Assembly (NCBI GenBank): GCA_900543095.1
Contig: UQQD01000005.1
Coordinates: forward strand, 1-64,000
From: an uncultured Ruminococcus sp.
Lineage (GTDB): Bacteria; Bacillota; Clostridia; Oscillospirales; Acutalibacteraceae
Reading direction: 5' to 3'
Length of the DNA stretch: 64,000 nucleotides
In this document: one piece after another, positions 7,108 to 17,097 of the stretch
Layout: every line of letters begins with the position of its first letter
Position numbering within the stretch: position 1 is the stretch's first letter
Program-made: the position numbers and the translations under genes
The notes under the pieces: model-generated
The model's database searches: none
Seen by the model: the letters and a program-made list of their open reading frames with translations, nothing else
What the model was told of the DNA's origin: nothing

Positions 7108-8406
7108 TTAAATATCATTTTTTACAAGGTCTTCGTAACTCTCACGTTTAATTATAATCCGTGACTTACCGTCCTTTACCATAACCATAGCCGGTCGCGG
7201 TATCCTGTTGTAATTGGACGCCATAGAATAATTATATGCACCGGTTGATAATACCGCAAGAATATCCCCTACTTCTACCTTTGCAACCATTGTATGTTCC
7301 TGAACAAGGTCGCCGCTTTCGCAGCATTTTCCTGCAACCGTCACCGACTCGTCGGGCTCAACATTTGCCTTGCCTGCGTTAAGCACTGTATAAGCAGATT
7401 GGTAAAGCGCATATCTGATATTATCAGTCATTCCGCCGTCAACAGAAACATAGGTTCTTACATTTGGAATTTCTTTTTTGCCGCCGACAGTATACAGTGT
7501 AATTCCTGCTTCCCCCACGATCGAACGACCGGGTTCAATAAAGATGAATGGTACGGGAAGATCATATTCGGCACACTTTGACTTTACTGCCACCGATACT
7601 TTTTCCATATAATTTTCATAAGGTACAGGTTCATCATCATTTGTGTACATAATTCCGAAACCGCCTCCAAGGTTAAGCTCGGATATAACGACGTCAAGTT
7701 CAGACTTTATTTTGCCCATAAAATCTATCATTATCTCTGCCGCAGAAACAAACGGTTCAATATCAAATATCTGAGATCCGATATGACAATGCAGCTCCTT
7801 AAGACACACGTTATCAAGTTTAAGGGCTTCTTTTACAGCATTGTAGGCCTCCCCTGTTTCAAGGGCAAATCCGAATTTTGAGTCAATCTGTCCTGTACGG
7901 ATAAAGTTGTGTGTGTGTGCGTCAACACCCGGCTTTATTCTGAATGAAATATTAGCTGTAACGCCCATTTCTGCAGCAATCCGATTAAGCAATTCAAGCT
8001 CATACAGATTGTCAACAACAAACTTTCCAACCTTTGATTTTAGCGCAAAACGAATTTCATCTGCGGTTTTATTGTTGCCGTGAAAATGCACCTTTTCCAT
8101 CGGGAAATCCGCCTGCAGGGCTGTATAAATTTCGCCGCCCGATACAACGTCAAGACCTATATTTTCTTCCTTTGCAATCCTGCAAAGCTCTTTGCACGAA
8201 AGTGCCTTACTTGCGTAAAGCGGCATACCGTTGCCGTTGTAATACTTTTTGAAAGAATTAACATAGGAGCGCATTGTGCTTCTTATTGTGTTTTCATCAA
8301 GAACATAAAGCGGTGTGCCGTATTCTTTTGCAAGCTCAAGCGTATCGCATCCGCCGATAGTAAGATGTCCCTTTTCGTTTACATTAAGACAATCATTTAC
8401 AAACAT
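7108..8406 (-). CDS. lysA: Diaminopimelate decarboxylase
   Basis: LysA catalyses the last step of lysine biosynthesis, decarboxylating meso-diaminopimelate to L-lysine with PLP. The 432-residue length is typical. Visible motifs are the PLP lysine K67 (PLYASKALSC), the HCHIGSQI strand, the glycine-rich phosphate-binding stretch LNLGGGFG, EPGRSIVG, and the C-terminal CCESGD, whose cysteine completes the neighbouring subunit's active site. It is the last gene of the lon-ysxC-lysA series, 3 bp after ysxC, and ends at the bidirectional terminator. Its placement behind protein quality-control genes is probably a transcription convenience rather than a functional link. Confidence 0.95.
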   Translation of the reverse strand: MFVNDCLNVNEKGHLTIGGCDTLELAKEYGTPLYVLDENTIRSTMRSYVNSFKKYYNGNGMPLYASKALSCKELCRIAKEENIGLDVVSGGEIYTALQADFPMEKVHFHGNNKTADEIRFALKSKVGKFVVDNLYELELLNRIAAEMGVTANISFRIKPGVDAHTHNFIRTGQIDSKFGFALETGEAYNAVKEALKLDNVCLKELHCHIGSQIFDIEPFVSAAEIMIDFMGKIKSELDVVISELNLGGGFGIMYTNDDEPVPYENYMEKVSVAVKSKCAEYDLPVPFIFIEPGRSIVGEAGITLYTVGGKKEIPNVRTYVSVDGGMTDNIRYALYQSAYTVLNAGKANVEPDESVTVAGKCCESGDLVQEHTMVAKVEVGDILAVLSTGAYNYSMASNYNRIPRPAMVMVKDGKSRIIIKRESYEDLVKNDI

Positions 8407-8409
8407 TGT

Positions 8410-9012
8410 TCATACCTCCGATTTTTTGAGTTTTTCTATTGAAATTTCAATCAATTTTCTTATCTCATCATTGCCAAGTCCTGTTTTTGCAGAGAACGGT
8501 ATCAATGTGGCATTTTCAATCGTGCTGAAAATATCATTATAATATGCAAGCTGTTCTTCAAACTGTGTTTTTTTCAGCTTATCGCTTTTTGTCAGCACCG
8601 CTGCAAAATTAAACCCACTTTGATACAAAAAGTTTATCATATGCAAATCGTCATCTGTCGGCGGATGACGCAGGTCAAGTATTTGTATAACAAGCGCACA
8701 TTGCCTTTTTTGAGCAAAATACCCCTCAACAAGCTTTGCCCAGCGTTGCTTTTCCGATTTTGAAACTTTGGCGTATCCGTAACCGGGTAAATCAACCATT
8801 CTGAACTCTTTTAGTCTATAAAAATTAATCGTAGCTGTTTTTCCCGGCTGAGCACTCACTCTTGCAAGCGCTTTTCTCTGCACTAATTTGTTTATCAGAG
8901 AAGATTTTCCGACGTTTGAGTGCCCCGAAAATACAATTTCGGGCATATCTGACTTTGGGAGCTGAGATGCCTGTCCGGCAGCAAATTCAAAATTCACTTC
9001 GTTAAAATTCAT
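8410..9012 (-). CDS. ysxC: Ribosome biogenesis GTPase YsxC/EngB
   Basis: This essential GTPase of the TrmE-Era-EngA-YihA class acts late in assembly of the 50S ribosomal subunit. At 200 residues it has G1 GHSNVGKSS (30-38), G3 DLPGYGYA (from about 74) and G4 TKSD. It lies 10 bp downstream of lon, an arrangement kept in Bacilli and Clostridia. The ATG follows GAGAGG. Confidence 0.95.
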   Translation of the reverse strand: MNFNEVNFEFAAGQASQLPKSDMPEIVFSGHSNVGKSSLINKLVQRKALARVSAQPGKTATINFYRLKEFRMVDLPGYGYAKVSKSEKQRWAKLVEGYFAQKRQCALVIQILDLRHPPTDDDLHMINFLYQSGFNFAAVLTKSDKLKKTQFEEQLAYYNDIFSTIENATLIPFSAKTGLGNDEIRKLIEISIEKLKKSEV

Positions 9013-9022
9013 CTTACCTCTC

Positions 9023-11428
9023 CTATTGCCTTATCGCCGCATTGTTGTCTGACTTTTTAAACGCCGGTTTGATTTTACTCCAATCGGCTTTCTTTGACTT
9101 GGTATGCTCTGCCGTTGCCAAAGCTATAATTTCAGTTATGTTTTCGACAGGAATAAAACTCACGCTTGATTTTACCGCAGGATCAATTTCACTGATGTCA
9201 GGTTCGTTTTGCTTTGGTATGATAACAGTATTAATGCCGTTTTTATAAGCAGCCATACTTTTTTCTTTTAGGCCGCCAATCGGCAGAACTCTGCCGCGCA
9301 GTGTGATTTCTCCGGTCATTGCAATATCGTGTCTTATCGGCGTTTGCGTCAAAGCTGAGTATATTGCAGTTGCCATTGTAACGCCTGCAGACGGACCGTC
9401 CTTTGGCACTGCACCTTCGGGAGCATGGACGTGAATATCCTTTGTTTTATAAAAATCAGAATTAATGCCAAGCATATCAGCATGGCTTCTTATGCAGGTT
9501 ACAGCCGTTTTTGCCGATTCCTGCATTACATTCCCCAGCGAACCCGTAAGTTCAAGCTTGCCGGTTCCGTCCATAACGGCTACCTCAATCGGCAGAAGCT
9601 CACCGCCGACCTGCGTCCACGCAAGTCCGTTTACAACGCCTGTTTCATCGGTTTTGTTCAGGGTATCGGGCAAATATTTTTTTACACCGAGCATTTTTTC
9701 AACTGCTTTTTCGTCGATTTTAAATGTTTCGGTATTTTCTTCAAGCTTTTTTACAGCACATTTTCGCATAATCGAAGCTATTGTGCGTTCAAGGGTGCGG
9801 ACTCCTGCTTCTTTAGTATAAAAATCGATCAAAGTATATATCGCCTTTTGAGTGAATTTTATTTCTTTTGAAGAAAATCCACAAAGGTCAAGCTGTTTTG
9901 GAATAAGATGTTTTTTGGCTATATTAAACTTTTCCTCGCGGGTATAGCTGCTTATCTCTATTATTTCCATTCTGTCACTCAGCGGTGCGGGAATTGCAGA
10001 GAGATCGTTTGCCGTTGTAATAAACATTACATTTGACAGATCAAACGGAATGTCTATGAAATGGTCGACATATTTATTGTTTTGCTCACTGTCAAGCACT
10101 TCAAGCAATGCTGAAGTCGGGTCGCCCTTGTAATCGCTTGAGAGCTTGTCTATCTCATCAAGAATAAGCAGCGGATTATTTGTACCTGCGTTTTGAATTG
10201 CCGCCATAATGCGTCCGGGCATTGAACCTATGTATGTGCGTCTGTGACCTCTTATCTCAGCCTCGTCCTTAACTCCGCCAAGTGCAATGCGCTGGCTTTT
10301 TCTGCCGATTGCTTTTGCTATTGACTGTGCGATGGAAGTTTTGCCGACGCCCGGAGGTCCTACAAAACAAATAATCTGTCCTTTTTGCTTTTCACTGAGC
10401 TTTTTAACAGCAAGCTGTTCAACTATTCTGTCCTTTATCTTTTGAAGTCCGAAATGGCTTTTATCAAGCTCTTTTCTTATCTTAGGTATTACAATATTAT
10501 CCTTTGAGCTTGTGTTCCAGGGCAGCTCAATGACAGTATCAAGGTAAGTTCTTATTACCGAAGCCTCCTGACTGCCGTACGGCATTTTCATCAGCTTACG
10601 ACATTCCTTAAACAGGGTTTCTTCGGATTTTTCATCAAGATGCAGTTCTTCGATTTTTTCGGCATACATTTCAGCTTCGTCAGACGGATTCTCGTCCTCG
10701 CCGAGTTCTTCCTCAATTACCTTTTTCTGTTCTCTGAGAAAATAATCACGCTGATTTTCGTCAATTCGCATTTTAGCTTTTCTTGTGATTTCATCCTCAA
10801 TGTGCATTATATAGTTTTCATTTATAAGCAGCTCCAATACTTCGGATAAGCGTTCCGACGGATCACGAATCTCAAGAATGGTTTGCTTTGACTGATAATC
10901 AACAACAAGATTAGACGCAATAAAGTCGGAGAGTTCTCCCGGCGATTTGCATAATGCAACCTTAAATATTATGTCAGACGGCATTTTGGGTGAAAGCTCT
11001 ATGTATTTTTCAAATTCACTTCTTACTGTTCTGATAATTGCAGTATCTCTTGCCGTCAGTGATTCGTCCGACTCTTCAAGAGGTTCGATTTCAGCCATTA
11101 AACAGCCTTCGTCATATACGGGCGATACTATTCTTGCCCTTTTGATTCCCTCAATTACAATTCGTGTGGTATTCTCAGGTTGTTTAAGCACTTGAACAAC
11201 TTTTGCTATAACACCGGTTTTAAACAAATCTATTATTGACGGTTCGTTACTTGAAGCGTCTTTTTGAGTAGCCAAAAATATAGTCTGGTCTTTTTTCATA
11301 GCCCTGTTGATGGCAGTAATGCTTCTTTTTCTTCCAACGTCAAAATGAATCAAAGTTTTTGGGAAAACAACAAGACCTCTAAGCGGCAAAACGGGAACGG
11401 TTATGTTATTGTTTGAATTTACTTCCAT
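9023..11428 (-). CDS. lon: ATP-dependent protease Lon (LonA)
   Basis: This soluble ATP-dependent serine protease degrades misfolded and regulatory proteins. It is 801 residues, as expected for LonA. It has the N-terminal substrate-binding domain (about 10-210), a coiled-coil linker, the AAA+ domain with Walker A GPPGVGKT (357-364) and Walker B LLILDEIDK, and the protease domain with S680 (KDGPSAGVT) and the dyad lysine in GGLKEK (721-723). No membrane segments are present, which excludes LonB. It follows clpX, separated by a small hairpin terminator through which readthrough is likely. GAAAGGAT precedes the ATG. Confidence 0.96.
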   Translation of the reverse strand: MEVNSNNNITVPVLPLRGLVVFPKTLIHFDVGRKRSITAINRAMKKDQTIFLATQKDASSNEPSIIDLFKTGVIAKVVQVLKQPENTTRIVIEGIKRARIVSPVYDEGCLMAEIEPLEESDESLTARDTAIIRTVRSEFEKYIELSPKMPSDIIFKVALCKSPGELSDFIASNLVVDYQSKQTILEIRDPSERLSEVLELLINENYIMHIEDEITRKAKMRIDENQRDYFLREQKKVIEEELGEDENPSDEAEMYAEKIEELHLDEKSEETLFKECRKLMKMPYGSQEASVIRTYLDTVIELPWNTSSKDNIVIPKIRKELDKSHFGLQKIKDRIVEQLAVKKLSEKQKGQIICFVGPPGVGKTSIAQSIAKAIGRKSQRIALGGVKDEAEIRGHRRTYIGSMPGRIMAAIQNAGTNNPLLILDEIDKLSSDYKGDPTSALLEVLDSEQNNKYVDHFIDIPFDLSNVMFITTANDLSAIPAPLSDRMEIIEISSYTREEKFNIAKKHLIPKQLDLCGFSSKEIKFTQKAIYTLIDFYTKEAGVRTLERTIASIMRKCAVKKLEENTETFKIDEKAVEKMLGVKKYLPDTLNKTDETGVVNGLAWTQVGGELLPIEVAVMDGTGKLELTGSLGNVMQESAKTAVTCIRSHADMLGINSDFYKTKDIHVHAPEGAVPKDGPSAGVTMATAIYSALTQTPIRHDIAMTGEITLRGRVLPIGGLKEKSMAAYKNGINTVIIPKQNEPDISEIDPAVKSSVSFIPVENITEIIALATAEHTKSKKADWSKIKPAFKKSDNNAAIRQ

Positions 11429-11456
11429 AATTTATCCTTTCAAGCGTAAAAATCAG

Positions 11457-11484
11457 TAAAAGCTGTATTGTTTTCAATACAGCC
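11457..11484 (-). terminator. Weak terminator between clpX and lon
   Basis: GCTGTATTG (11462-11470) and CAATACAGC (11475-11483) form a perfect 9-bp stem. On the minus strand it is followed only by TTTTACTGATTTTTA. No promoter for lon is visible after it, so partial readthrough probably sets the lon level. Confidence 0.6.
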
Positions 11485-11496
11485 TTTTCCTAATTA

Positions 11497-12831
11497 TTAA
11501 GATGCTGTGTTACGTTTCGGACGCTTCGTTGCATCTTTTTTAGTTAAATTAATCGGCAAAGATTTTTTCTCTTTCTTTCGTATTATCTGAGGCTGAGCAT
11601 TATCGGTTACAACTTCTTTTGTGATAATGATCTTCTCAATGGAATTATCAGACGGCGTTTCATACATAAGGTCGGTTAAAATACCTTCCATTATTCCCCT
11701 TAATCCGCGTGCGCCTGTGTGTTGCTCCTGCGCTTTTTGGGCAATAGCTTCAAGCGCCTCATCTTCAAAGTAAAGTTCAACACCGTCAAGCTCAAAAAGC
11801 TTTTTGTATTGTTGAACTATTGAGTTTTTCGGCACTGTGAGTATTTTAACAAGAGCGTCAGTGTCAAGTCCGCTGAGAGCGGTGATAACGGGGAGACGTC
11901 CGATAAGCTCGGGAATTATGCCGTATTTAACAAGATCGTGTGCTGTAACATCTTTCATCCAATCGGTTTCATCAAGCTCAACCTTTGACTGTACAAGAGA
12001 TTCAAAGCCGATAACAGATGAGCCTTTGCGCTTTTCAACTATCTTTTCAAGACCATCAAATGCGCCGCCGCAGATAAAAAGAATATTTTTTGTATCAATC
12101 TGTAAAAATTCCTGCTGAGGGTGTTTTCTTCCGCCCTGAGGAGGAACGTTTGCTACAGTTCCTTCAACAATTTTTAAAAGTGCCTGCTGAACACCTTCAC
12201 CGCTGACATCACGGGTAATCGACGGATTTTCAGACTTTCTTGCTATTTTGTCGATTTCATCAATATAAATAATTCCGCATTCAGCTTTTTCAATGTCAAA
12301 ATCAGCGGCCTGTATAAGCTTTAGAAGTATGTTTTCAACGTCTTCTCCGACATATCCTGCTTCGGTGAGCGTTGTGGCGTCGGCTATAGCAAAAGGAACA
12401 TCCAAAGCCTTTGCAAGCGTTTGAGCAAGTAAGGTCTTGCCAACGCCTGTCGGACCGAGCAAGAGAACATTGCTCTTTGAAAAGTCAACGCTTTCATCGT
12501 TGGAAAAAGCACGTTTGTAGTGGTTATAAACCGCTACGCTAAGCGTTACCTTAGCACTATCCTGTCCAACAACATATTCATCAAGAATAGCCTTGATTTC
12601 CTTTGGCTTTAAAAGTTCGTCAACATTAGCGGCAGGCTTTTCATCGGGGGTAGTGTGTTTATGATCGTGTTCTCTTTCTATCTCATCTGACTGTTCAAGA
12701 ATATTCCGGCACAATTCTATGCACTGATCACAGATATATACTCCGTTACCTGCAATTAATCTGCCAACCATTTCCTGCGGTTTGCCGCAAAAAGAACAAT
12801 AAATATCCTTATCGTTGTTTTTGTTAGCCAT
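11497..12831 (-). CDS. clpX: ATP-dependent Clp protease ATP-binding subunit ClpX
   Basis: ClpX is the AAA+ unfoldase that feeds substrates to ClpP. It has 444 residues. The N-terminal zinc-binding domain has C12, C15, C34 and C37 (CSFCG ... CDQC). The AAA+ module has Walker A GPTGVGKT and Walker B IIYIDEIDK, with GYVGEDVE and RDVSGEGVQQALL between or after them. The C-terminal tail is Lys/Arg-rich and somewhat longer than usual. It lies 15 bp after clpP, and TGAGGA precedes the ATG. Confidence 0.96.
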   Translation of the reverse strand: MANKNNDKDIYCSFCGKPQEMVGRLIAGNGVYICDQCIELCRNILEQSDEIEREHDHKHTTPDEKPAANVDELLKPKEIKAILDEYVVGQDSAKVTLSVAVYNHYKRAFSNDESVDFSKSNVLLLGPTGVGKTLLAQTLAKALDVPFAIADATTLTEAGYVGEDVENILLKLIQAADFDIEKAECGIIYIDEIDKIARKSENPSITRDVSGEGVQQALLKIVEGTVANVPPQGGRKHPQQEFLQIDTKNILFICGGAFDGLEKIVEKRKGSSVIGFESLVQSKVELDETDWMKDVTAHDLVKYGIIPELIGRLPVITALSGLDTDALVKILTVPKNSIVQQYKKLFELDGVELYFEDEALEAIAQKAQEQHTGARGLRGIMEGILTDLMYETPSDNSIEKIIITKEVVTDNAQPQIIRKKEKKSLPINLTKKDATKRPKRNTAS

Positions 12832-12845
12832 CAGCCAATCCTCAC

Positions 12846-13427
12846 TTATCTTTTTTCGATTACCTTATCAATCAGTCCGTATTCAAGTGCCTGCTGAGCT
12901 GTCATAAAGTTATCACGGTTTGTGTCCTTAGCGATAACGTCAATAGGCTGACCTGTATTGTCGGCAAGAATCTGATTTAAACGTTTCTTCATATCAAGAA
13001 TGTGTTTTGTATGAATTTCCATATCAGTTGCCTGACCCTGAGCGCCGCCGGAAGGCTGGTGTATCATAATATCGCTGTTTGGAAGTGCAAGACGTTTACC
13101 CTTTGCGCCTGCGGCAAGCAAAAATGCGCCCATACTTGCTGCCATACCCATACATATTGTCGAAATATCGCATTTAATATAATTCATAGTGTCAAATATT
13201 GCAAAGCCGTCGGTAACGCTTCCGCCAGGGCTGTTGATATATAGGCTTATGTCTTTGGTAGGATCCTGACTTTCAAGATACAAAAGCTGAGCCACAACAA
13301 CGCTTGCGCTGGCGCTGTTTACTTCCTCATTCAACATAACTATCCTGTCGTTTAACAAACGGGAATAAATATCATATGAGCGTTCACCGCGATTTGTTTG
13401 TTCTACAACATAAGGTACCAATGCCAT
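12846..13427 (-). CDS. clpP: ATP-dependent Clp protease proteolytic subunit
   Basis: ClpP is the barrel-forming serine peptidase that works with ClpX. It has 193 residues and catalytic residues S98 (GMAASMGAF), H123 (MIHQPSGG) and D172 (TNRDNFM). It sits between tig and clpX in the conserved tig-clpP-clpX order, so chaperone and protease are made together. It probably depends on the tig promoter, since the 54-bp gap upstream shows no convincing promoter. Confidence 0.96.
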   Translation of the reverse strand: MALVPYVVEQTNRGERSYDIYSRLLNDRIVMLNEEVNSASASVVVAQLLYLESQDPTKDISLYINSPGGSVTDGFAIFDTMNYIKCDISTICMGMAASMGAFLLAAGAKGKRLALPNSDIMIHQPSGGAQGQATDMEIHTKHILDMKKRLNQILADNTGQPIDVIAKDTNRDNFMTAQQALEYGLIDKVIEKR

Positions 13428-13481
13428 AATATCAAAACCTTTCTTAATTAATAGTTGACAAAATATAAAATAATATTCAGA

Positions 13482-14762
13482 TTATTTAATTACCGCTTTG
13501 TCCTTTACAAGTGCAAGAGCTTTTTGTACTTTAAGGTCCTCGGTAAGCGACTCTGCCGGAACAGCGGCTTTTACCTTTTCAACGTCCATTTTATATGCCT
13601 CTGCCATCTTTGAATATTCCTCATCAAGATCGGCGTCGGTTACTTCAATGTTTTCTTTTTTGGCGATAGTTTCAAGAGCAAGTCTGAGCTTTACTCTCTT
13701 TTCAGCCTCTTCCCTGTACATATCCTTGAGGGCATTTTTATCCATTCCCATATACTGCATATATGTATCAATGTCCATACCCTGAGAACGCAGGCGCATA
13801 TCAAAATCTCTTACCATTTCGTTTGCCTGATTGTCATACATTGCATCGGGAATTTCACCCTCAACAAGCTCCATAAGCTTGTTTGCAATTTGGTCGTCAA
13901 CGTCTTTTTCGGCCTCGTCTTTAAGACGCTTTGCAACAGTTTCCTTTAATTCCTCTTTGTATTCGTCAAGAGTTTCCTTTTCTGAAACGTCCTTTACAAA
14001 TTCATCGTCAACCTCGGGAAGCTCTTTTGCTTTAATTTCATGGAGCTTGATCTTGAATTCAGCGTCTTTGCCTTTAAGTTCTTCAGCCTGATAATCTTCA
14101 GGGAACTTAACGTTGATTGAAAATTCCTCATCTGTATTGTGACCTACGATCTGCTCCTCAAAGCCGGGAATAAAATTGCCCGAACCAAGTGCAAGATTGT
14201 AGTTCTCTGCCTTACCGCCGTCAAAAGCTGTGCCGTCAACAAAGCCCTCAAAGTCGATTACAACTGTATCGCCGTCCTGAGCAGGTCTGTCCTCAACGGT
14301 AACCATTCTTGAATTGCGTTCTCTTACCTTTTCGATTTCATCGTTAACAAGCTCGTCGGTAACTTCGGTTGACTTCTTTTCAACCTCAATTCCGAGATAA
14401 TCCTTGATTTCCATTTCAGGCTCAACAACGATAGAGGTCTTAAATGTAAAGCCGTCCTTGCCTGCTTCAACTGCTTCAAGAGATTCCACTGCTACGATTT
14501 TAAGACCGGCCTCTTTTGCGGCATCATAAAGAGCCTCAGGGTAGCAATCCTGCATAGCGTCCTCATAGAATACCTCTGAGCCGTACATCTTTTCAATCAT
14601 ATGGCGCGGAGCTTTGCCCTTTCTGAAACCGGGGATATTAATATTTTTAACCTGTTTTCTATATACAGCGTTTACTGCTTTCTCAAATGTATCGCCGTCA
14701 ACGGTTACTACCAATTCATATGAATTAGCCTGATCTTTTTTTGTACTCTCTTTTAATGCCAT
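13482..14762 (-). CDS. tig: Trigger factor
   Basis: This ribosome-bound chaperone and peptidyl-prolyl isomerase meets nascent chains. At 426 residues it has the N-terminal ribosome-binding domain with the signature GFRKGKAPRHM (about 46-56), the FKBP-type isomerase domain (about 150-240, with DGDTVVIDFEGFVDG) and a long helical C-terminal arm. It is the first gene of the tig-clpP-clpX series. GGAGG precedes the ATG and a near-consensus promoter lies at 14805-14833. Confidence 0.95.
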   Translation of the reverse strand: MALKESTKKDQANSYELVVTVDGDTFEKAVNAVYRKQVKNINIPGFRKGKAPRHMIEKMYGSEVFYEDAMQDCYPEALYDAAKEAGLKIVAVESLEAVEAGKDGFTFKTSIVVEPEMEIKDYLGIEVEKKSTEVTDELVNDEIEKVRERNSRMVTVEDRPAQDGDTVVIDFEGFVDGTAFDGGKAENYNLALGSGNFIPGFEEQIVGHNTDEEFSINVKFPEDYQAEELKGKDAEFKIKLHEIKAKELPEVDDEFVKDVSEKETLDEYKEELKETVAKRLKDEAEKDVDDQIANKLMELVEGEIPDAMYDNQANEMVRDFDMRLRSQGMDIDTYMQYMGMDKNALKDMYREEAEKRVKLRLALETIAKKENIEVTDADLDEEYSKMAEAYKMDVEKVKAAVPAESLTEDLKVQKALALVKDKAVIK

Positions 14763-14804
14763 TTTATTATTCCTCCAAATAATCTGATTTGAATTTATCG
14801 CTTT

Positions 14805-14833
14805 ATTATATCACAAATAAACTGATTTGCCAA
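14805..14833 (-). promoter_or_regulatory. Promoter of the tig-clpP-clpX series
   Basis: TTGGCA (14833-14828) and TATAAT (14810-14805) have a 17-bp spacer and lie 43 bp upstream of the tig ATG. Confidence 0.8.
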
Positions 14834-14857
14834 TAGATAACCACAATTATTTTGCTT

Positions 14858-15547
14858 TTATCTGACTAAAATCGGCATAAAGCCTATCTTATCACACGAA
14901 ATCAGTCTAAAATCAATTCCTTTATACTTACCGTCAAATGCAAGTTTAAAATTATTGCGTCCGTGAATATGACCGTAATAACACTTTTTTATGTTGTATT
15001 TAAGCAGTACGTCAATAATTTCAGTACATTCAATTCCGTTGTAGTACGGCGGATAATGCAAAAAAACAACAGGCGTCTTGTCGGTTTTTATTGCGGATTC
15101 AATCGACATTGTCAGCCGCCCGACCTCACGATTGAGAACCTTTATATTTTGTTCGGTGTCATTTTCAAGGAACCAGCCTCGAGTACCGCAAATCGCATAA
15201 TCATCGCATACATAAGAATTGTTAAACAACACAGACAGACTGTTTAGGTCGTTTTTTGCCAAAAATGCATCTATCTTGCTCTTTGTTCCCCACCAATAAT
15301 CATGGTTCCCTTTAAGCAAAATCTTTCTCCCGGGCAGATCGTCAATAAATTTGAAGTCAACATATGTTTCTTCAAGCTTCATTGCCCAGGAAATATCGCC
15401 TGCGATAACAACGGTGTCATCATCGGTTATGAGCTTTTTCCAATTATTTTCAAGCCTTTTTACATAATCGTCCCAACCTGCAAAAATATCCATAGGCTTA
15501 TCTTCACCCAGCGATAAATGCAGATCGGCTATTGCAAACAGGGACAT
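14858..15547 (-). CDS. Cytosolic metallophosphoesterase (COG1768-like)
   Basis: This 229-residue calcineurin-like phosphohydrolase has no signal peptide. All metal motifs are present in order: D-x-H in IADLHLS, GDISW, the GNHDYWWG box, HYPPY, and the final GHIHG. The substrate is unknown; the family hydrolyses phosphomonoesters or diesters using two metal ions. Its ATG overlaps the thrC stop by one base (TAATG), so translation is probably coupled. It contrasts with the truncated phosphoesterase fragment at 74-430, which keeps only the first motif. Confidence 0.88.
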   Translation of the reverse strand: MSLFAIADLHLSLGEDKPMDIFAGWDDYVKRLENNWKKLITDDDTVVIAGDISWAMKLEETYVDFKFIDDLPGRKILLKGNHDYWWGTKSKIDAFLAKNDLNSLSVLFNNSYVCDDYAICGTRGWFLENDTEQNIKVLNREVGRLTMSIESAIKTDKTPVVFLHYPPYYNGIECTEIIDVLLKYNIKKCYYGHIHGRNNFKLAFDGKYKGIDFRLISCDKIGFMPILVR

Positions 15548-17055
15548 TATTCAATTCCGAGCGCAGAAAGCACATAGTCCTGCATTTTGTTGACCTCGGT
15601 AACGTCCGAAAAACGTGCGGTTTTGTTTTTAAGACCTGCAAGAGGCGCAGGCACAGGCATTTTTGTAATCTCGTTTAGCTTGTCAACCGTGTCAAACTCA
15701 GTTTCGGGAAGCTGAACATCGGGCGCAACAGCCTGTAAAACCGACTTGGAAAACTTGTAAGGACTTGCAGTGGATGCAATAACAGTAGGCGTTTTATCCC
15801 CTGTTTCATTTACATACTGCTCATAAACATTAACCGCAACGGCAGTATGAGTATCACAAAGATAATTATTTTCCTTAAACAGCTTGTTTATTGTATCCTG
15901 AGTTTGCTTATCGTCACAATAACCGCCGTAGAATTTATCGTTTATAATTGATTTTACTTCATCGGTTACTTCATATTTGCCTGTTGTTTTCAGGGAGTTC
16001 ATCCATTCTCTTGTATAGGTGTCGCTGTTATCGGAAAGCTTGTAGAGCAAGCGTTCAAGGTTGCTTGAAACAAGAATATCCATAGACGGCGACATTGTTG
16101 TATAGAAATGGCGGTTTTTATCATATACGCCTGTTTTTATAAAGTCTGTAAGAACATTGTTAGAATTTGAAGCGCAGATGAATTTGTTGACAGGAAGTCC
16201 CATAAGGCTTGCATAGTATGAAGCAAGAATGTTGCCGAAGTTTCCTGTGGGAACAACTACGTTGATCTTTTCGCCGAAGTTGATTTTGCCGGAGTTTACC
16301 ATATCGCAGTAAGCCGATACATAGTAAACTATCTGCGGAAGGAGTCGTCCCCAGTTGATTGAGTTTGCCGATGAAAACAGCATATTATGCTCGGCAAGCT
16401 TTTCCGAAACAGCAGGTGTTGTAAATATTTTCTTTACGCCTGTCTGAGCGTCGTCAAAGTTGCCCTCAATAGCGCACACCTTTACGTTTTTGCCCTCCTG
16501 AGTGTTCATCTGATGCTTTTGCATAGGACTTACACCGTTTTGAGGATAAAAAACGATTATCTTTGTATGGTCAACATCCTTAAAACCTTCCAGAGCGGCT
16601 TTGCCTGTATCTCCTGAGGTTGCAACAAGAATAACTGCGTCTTTTCCGTCGTAGGTCTTTTTCAATGAAATAGTAAGCAGGTGCGGCAAAATCTGAAGCG
16701 CCATATCCTTAAACGCACAAGTAGGACCGTGCCAAAGCTCAAGAATATTGAGAGCATTGCCGTCCATATTGCAAGAAGCAAGCGGAGCGGGACTTTCATC
16801 GCCGAATTTCTGAGCGGTATAAGCTTTATTAACACATTCGTCTATTTCCTCTTCTGTAAAGTCGGTGAGGAAATCAGAAAAAATCTTCTTTGCTCTGCCT
16901 TTATAATCGGTCTTTAACAAAGCCTTGAATGTGGCTTCGTCATATTCGGGGAACTGTTGGGGAACAAAAAGTCCTCCGTCCTTTGAAATGCCCTGAGCTA
17001 TAGCCTGAGCAGAAGACACTACTTCATTTTTGTTTTGCGTGCTGTTGTATAACAT
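15547..17055 (-). CDS. thrC: Threonine synthase
   Basis: ThrC converts O-phosphohomoserine to threonine with PLP. The 502-residue length is that of the long (class I type) enzymes. The PLP lysine is K116 in HGPTCAFKDMAL, and the phosphate-binding TSGDTGKAAL and VPTGNFGN motifs are present. AAGGA precedes the ATG. It lies about 40 bp after the dipeptidase gene, with no terminator or clear promoter between, and before the metallophosphoesterase gene. No other threonine-pathway gene is in the window. Confidence 0.95.
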   Translation of the reverse strand: MLYNSTQNKNEVVSSAQAIAQGISKDGGLFVPQQFPEYDEATFKALLKTDYKGRAKKIFSDFLTDFTEEEIDECVNKAYTAQKFGDESPAPLASCNMDGNALNILELWHGPTCAFKDMALQILPHLLTISLKKTYDGKDAVILVATSGDTGKAALEGFKDVDHTKIIVFYPQNGVSPMQKHQMNTQEGKNVKVCAIEGNFDDAQTGVKKIFTTPAVSEKLAEHNMLFSSANSINWGRLLPQIVYYVSAYCDMVNSGKINFGEKINVVVPTGNFGNILASYYASLMGLPVNKFICASNSNNVLTDFIKTGVYDKNRHFYTTMSPSMDILVSSNLERLLYKLSDNSDTYTREWMNSLKTTGKYEVTDEVKSIINDKFYGGYCDDKQTQDTINKLFKENNYLCDTHTAVAVNVYEQYVNETGDKTPTVIASTASPYKFSKSVLQAVAPDVQLPETEFDTVDKLNEITKMPVPAPLAGLKNKTARFSDVTEVNKMQDYVLSALGIE

Positions 17056-17097
17056 TGAAATCTTCCTTTCAAGTGACTTTAAACATCAAATATTTTA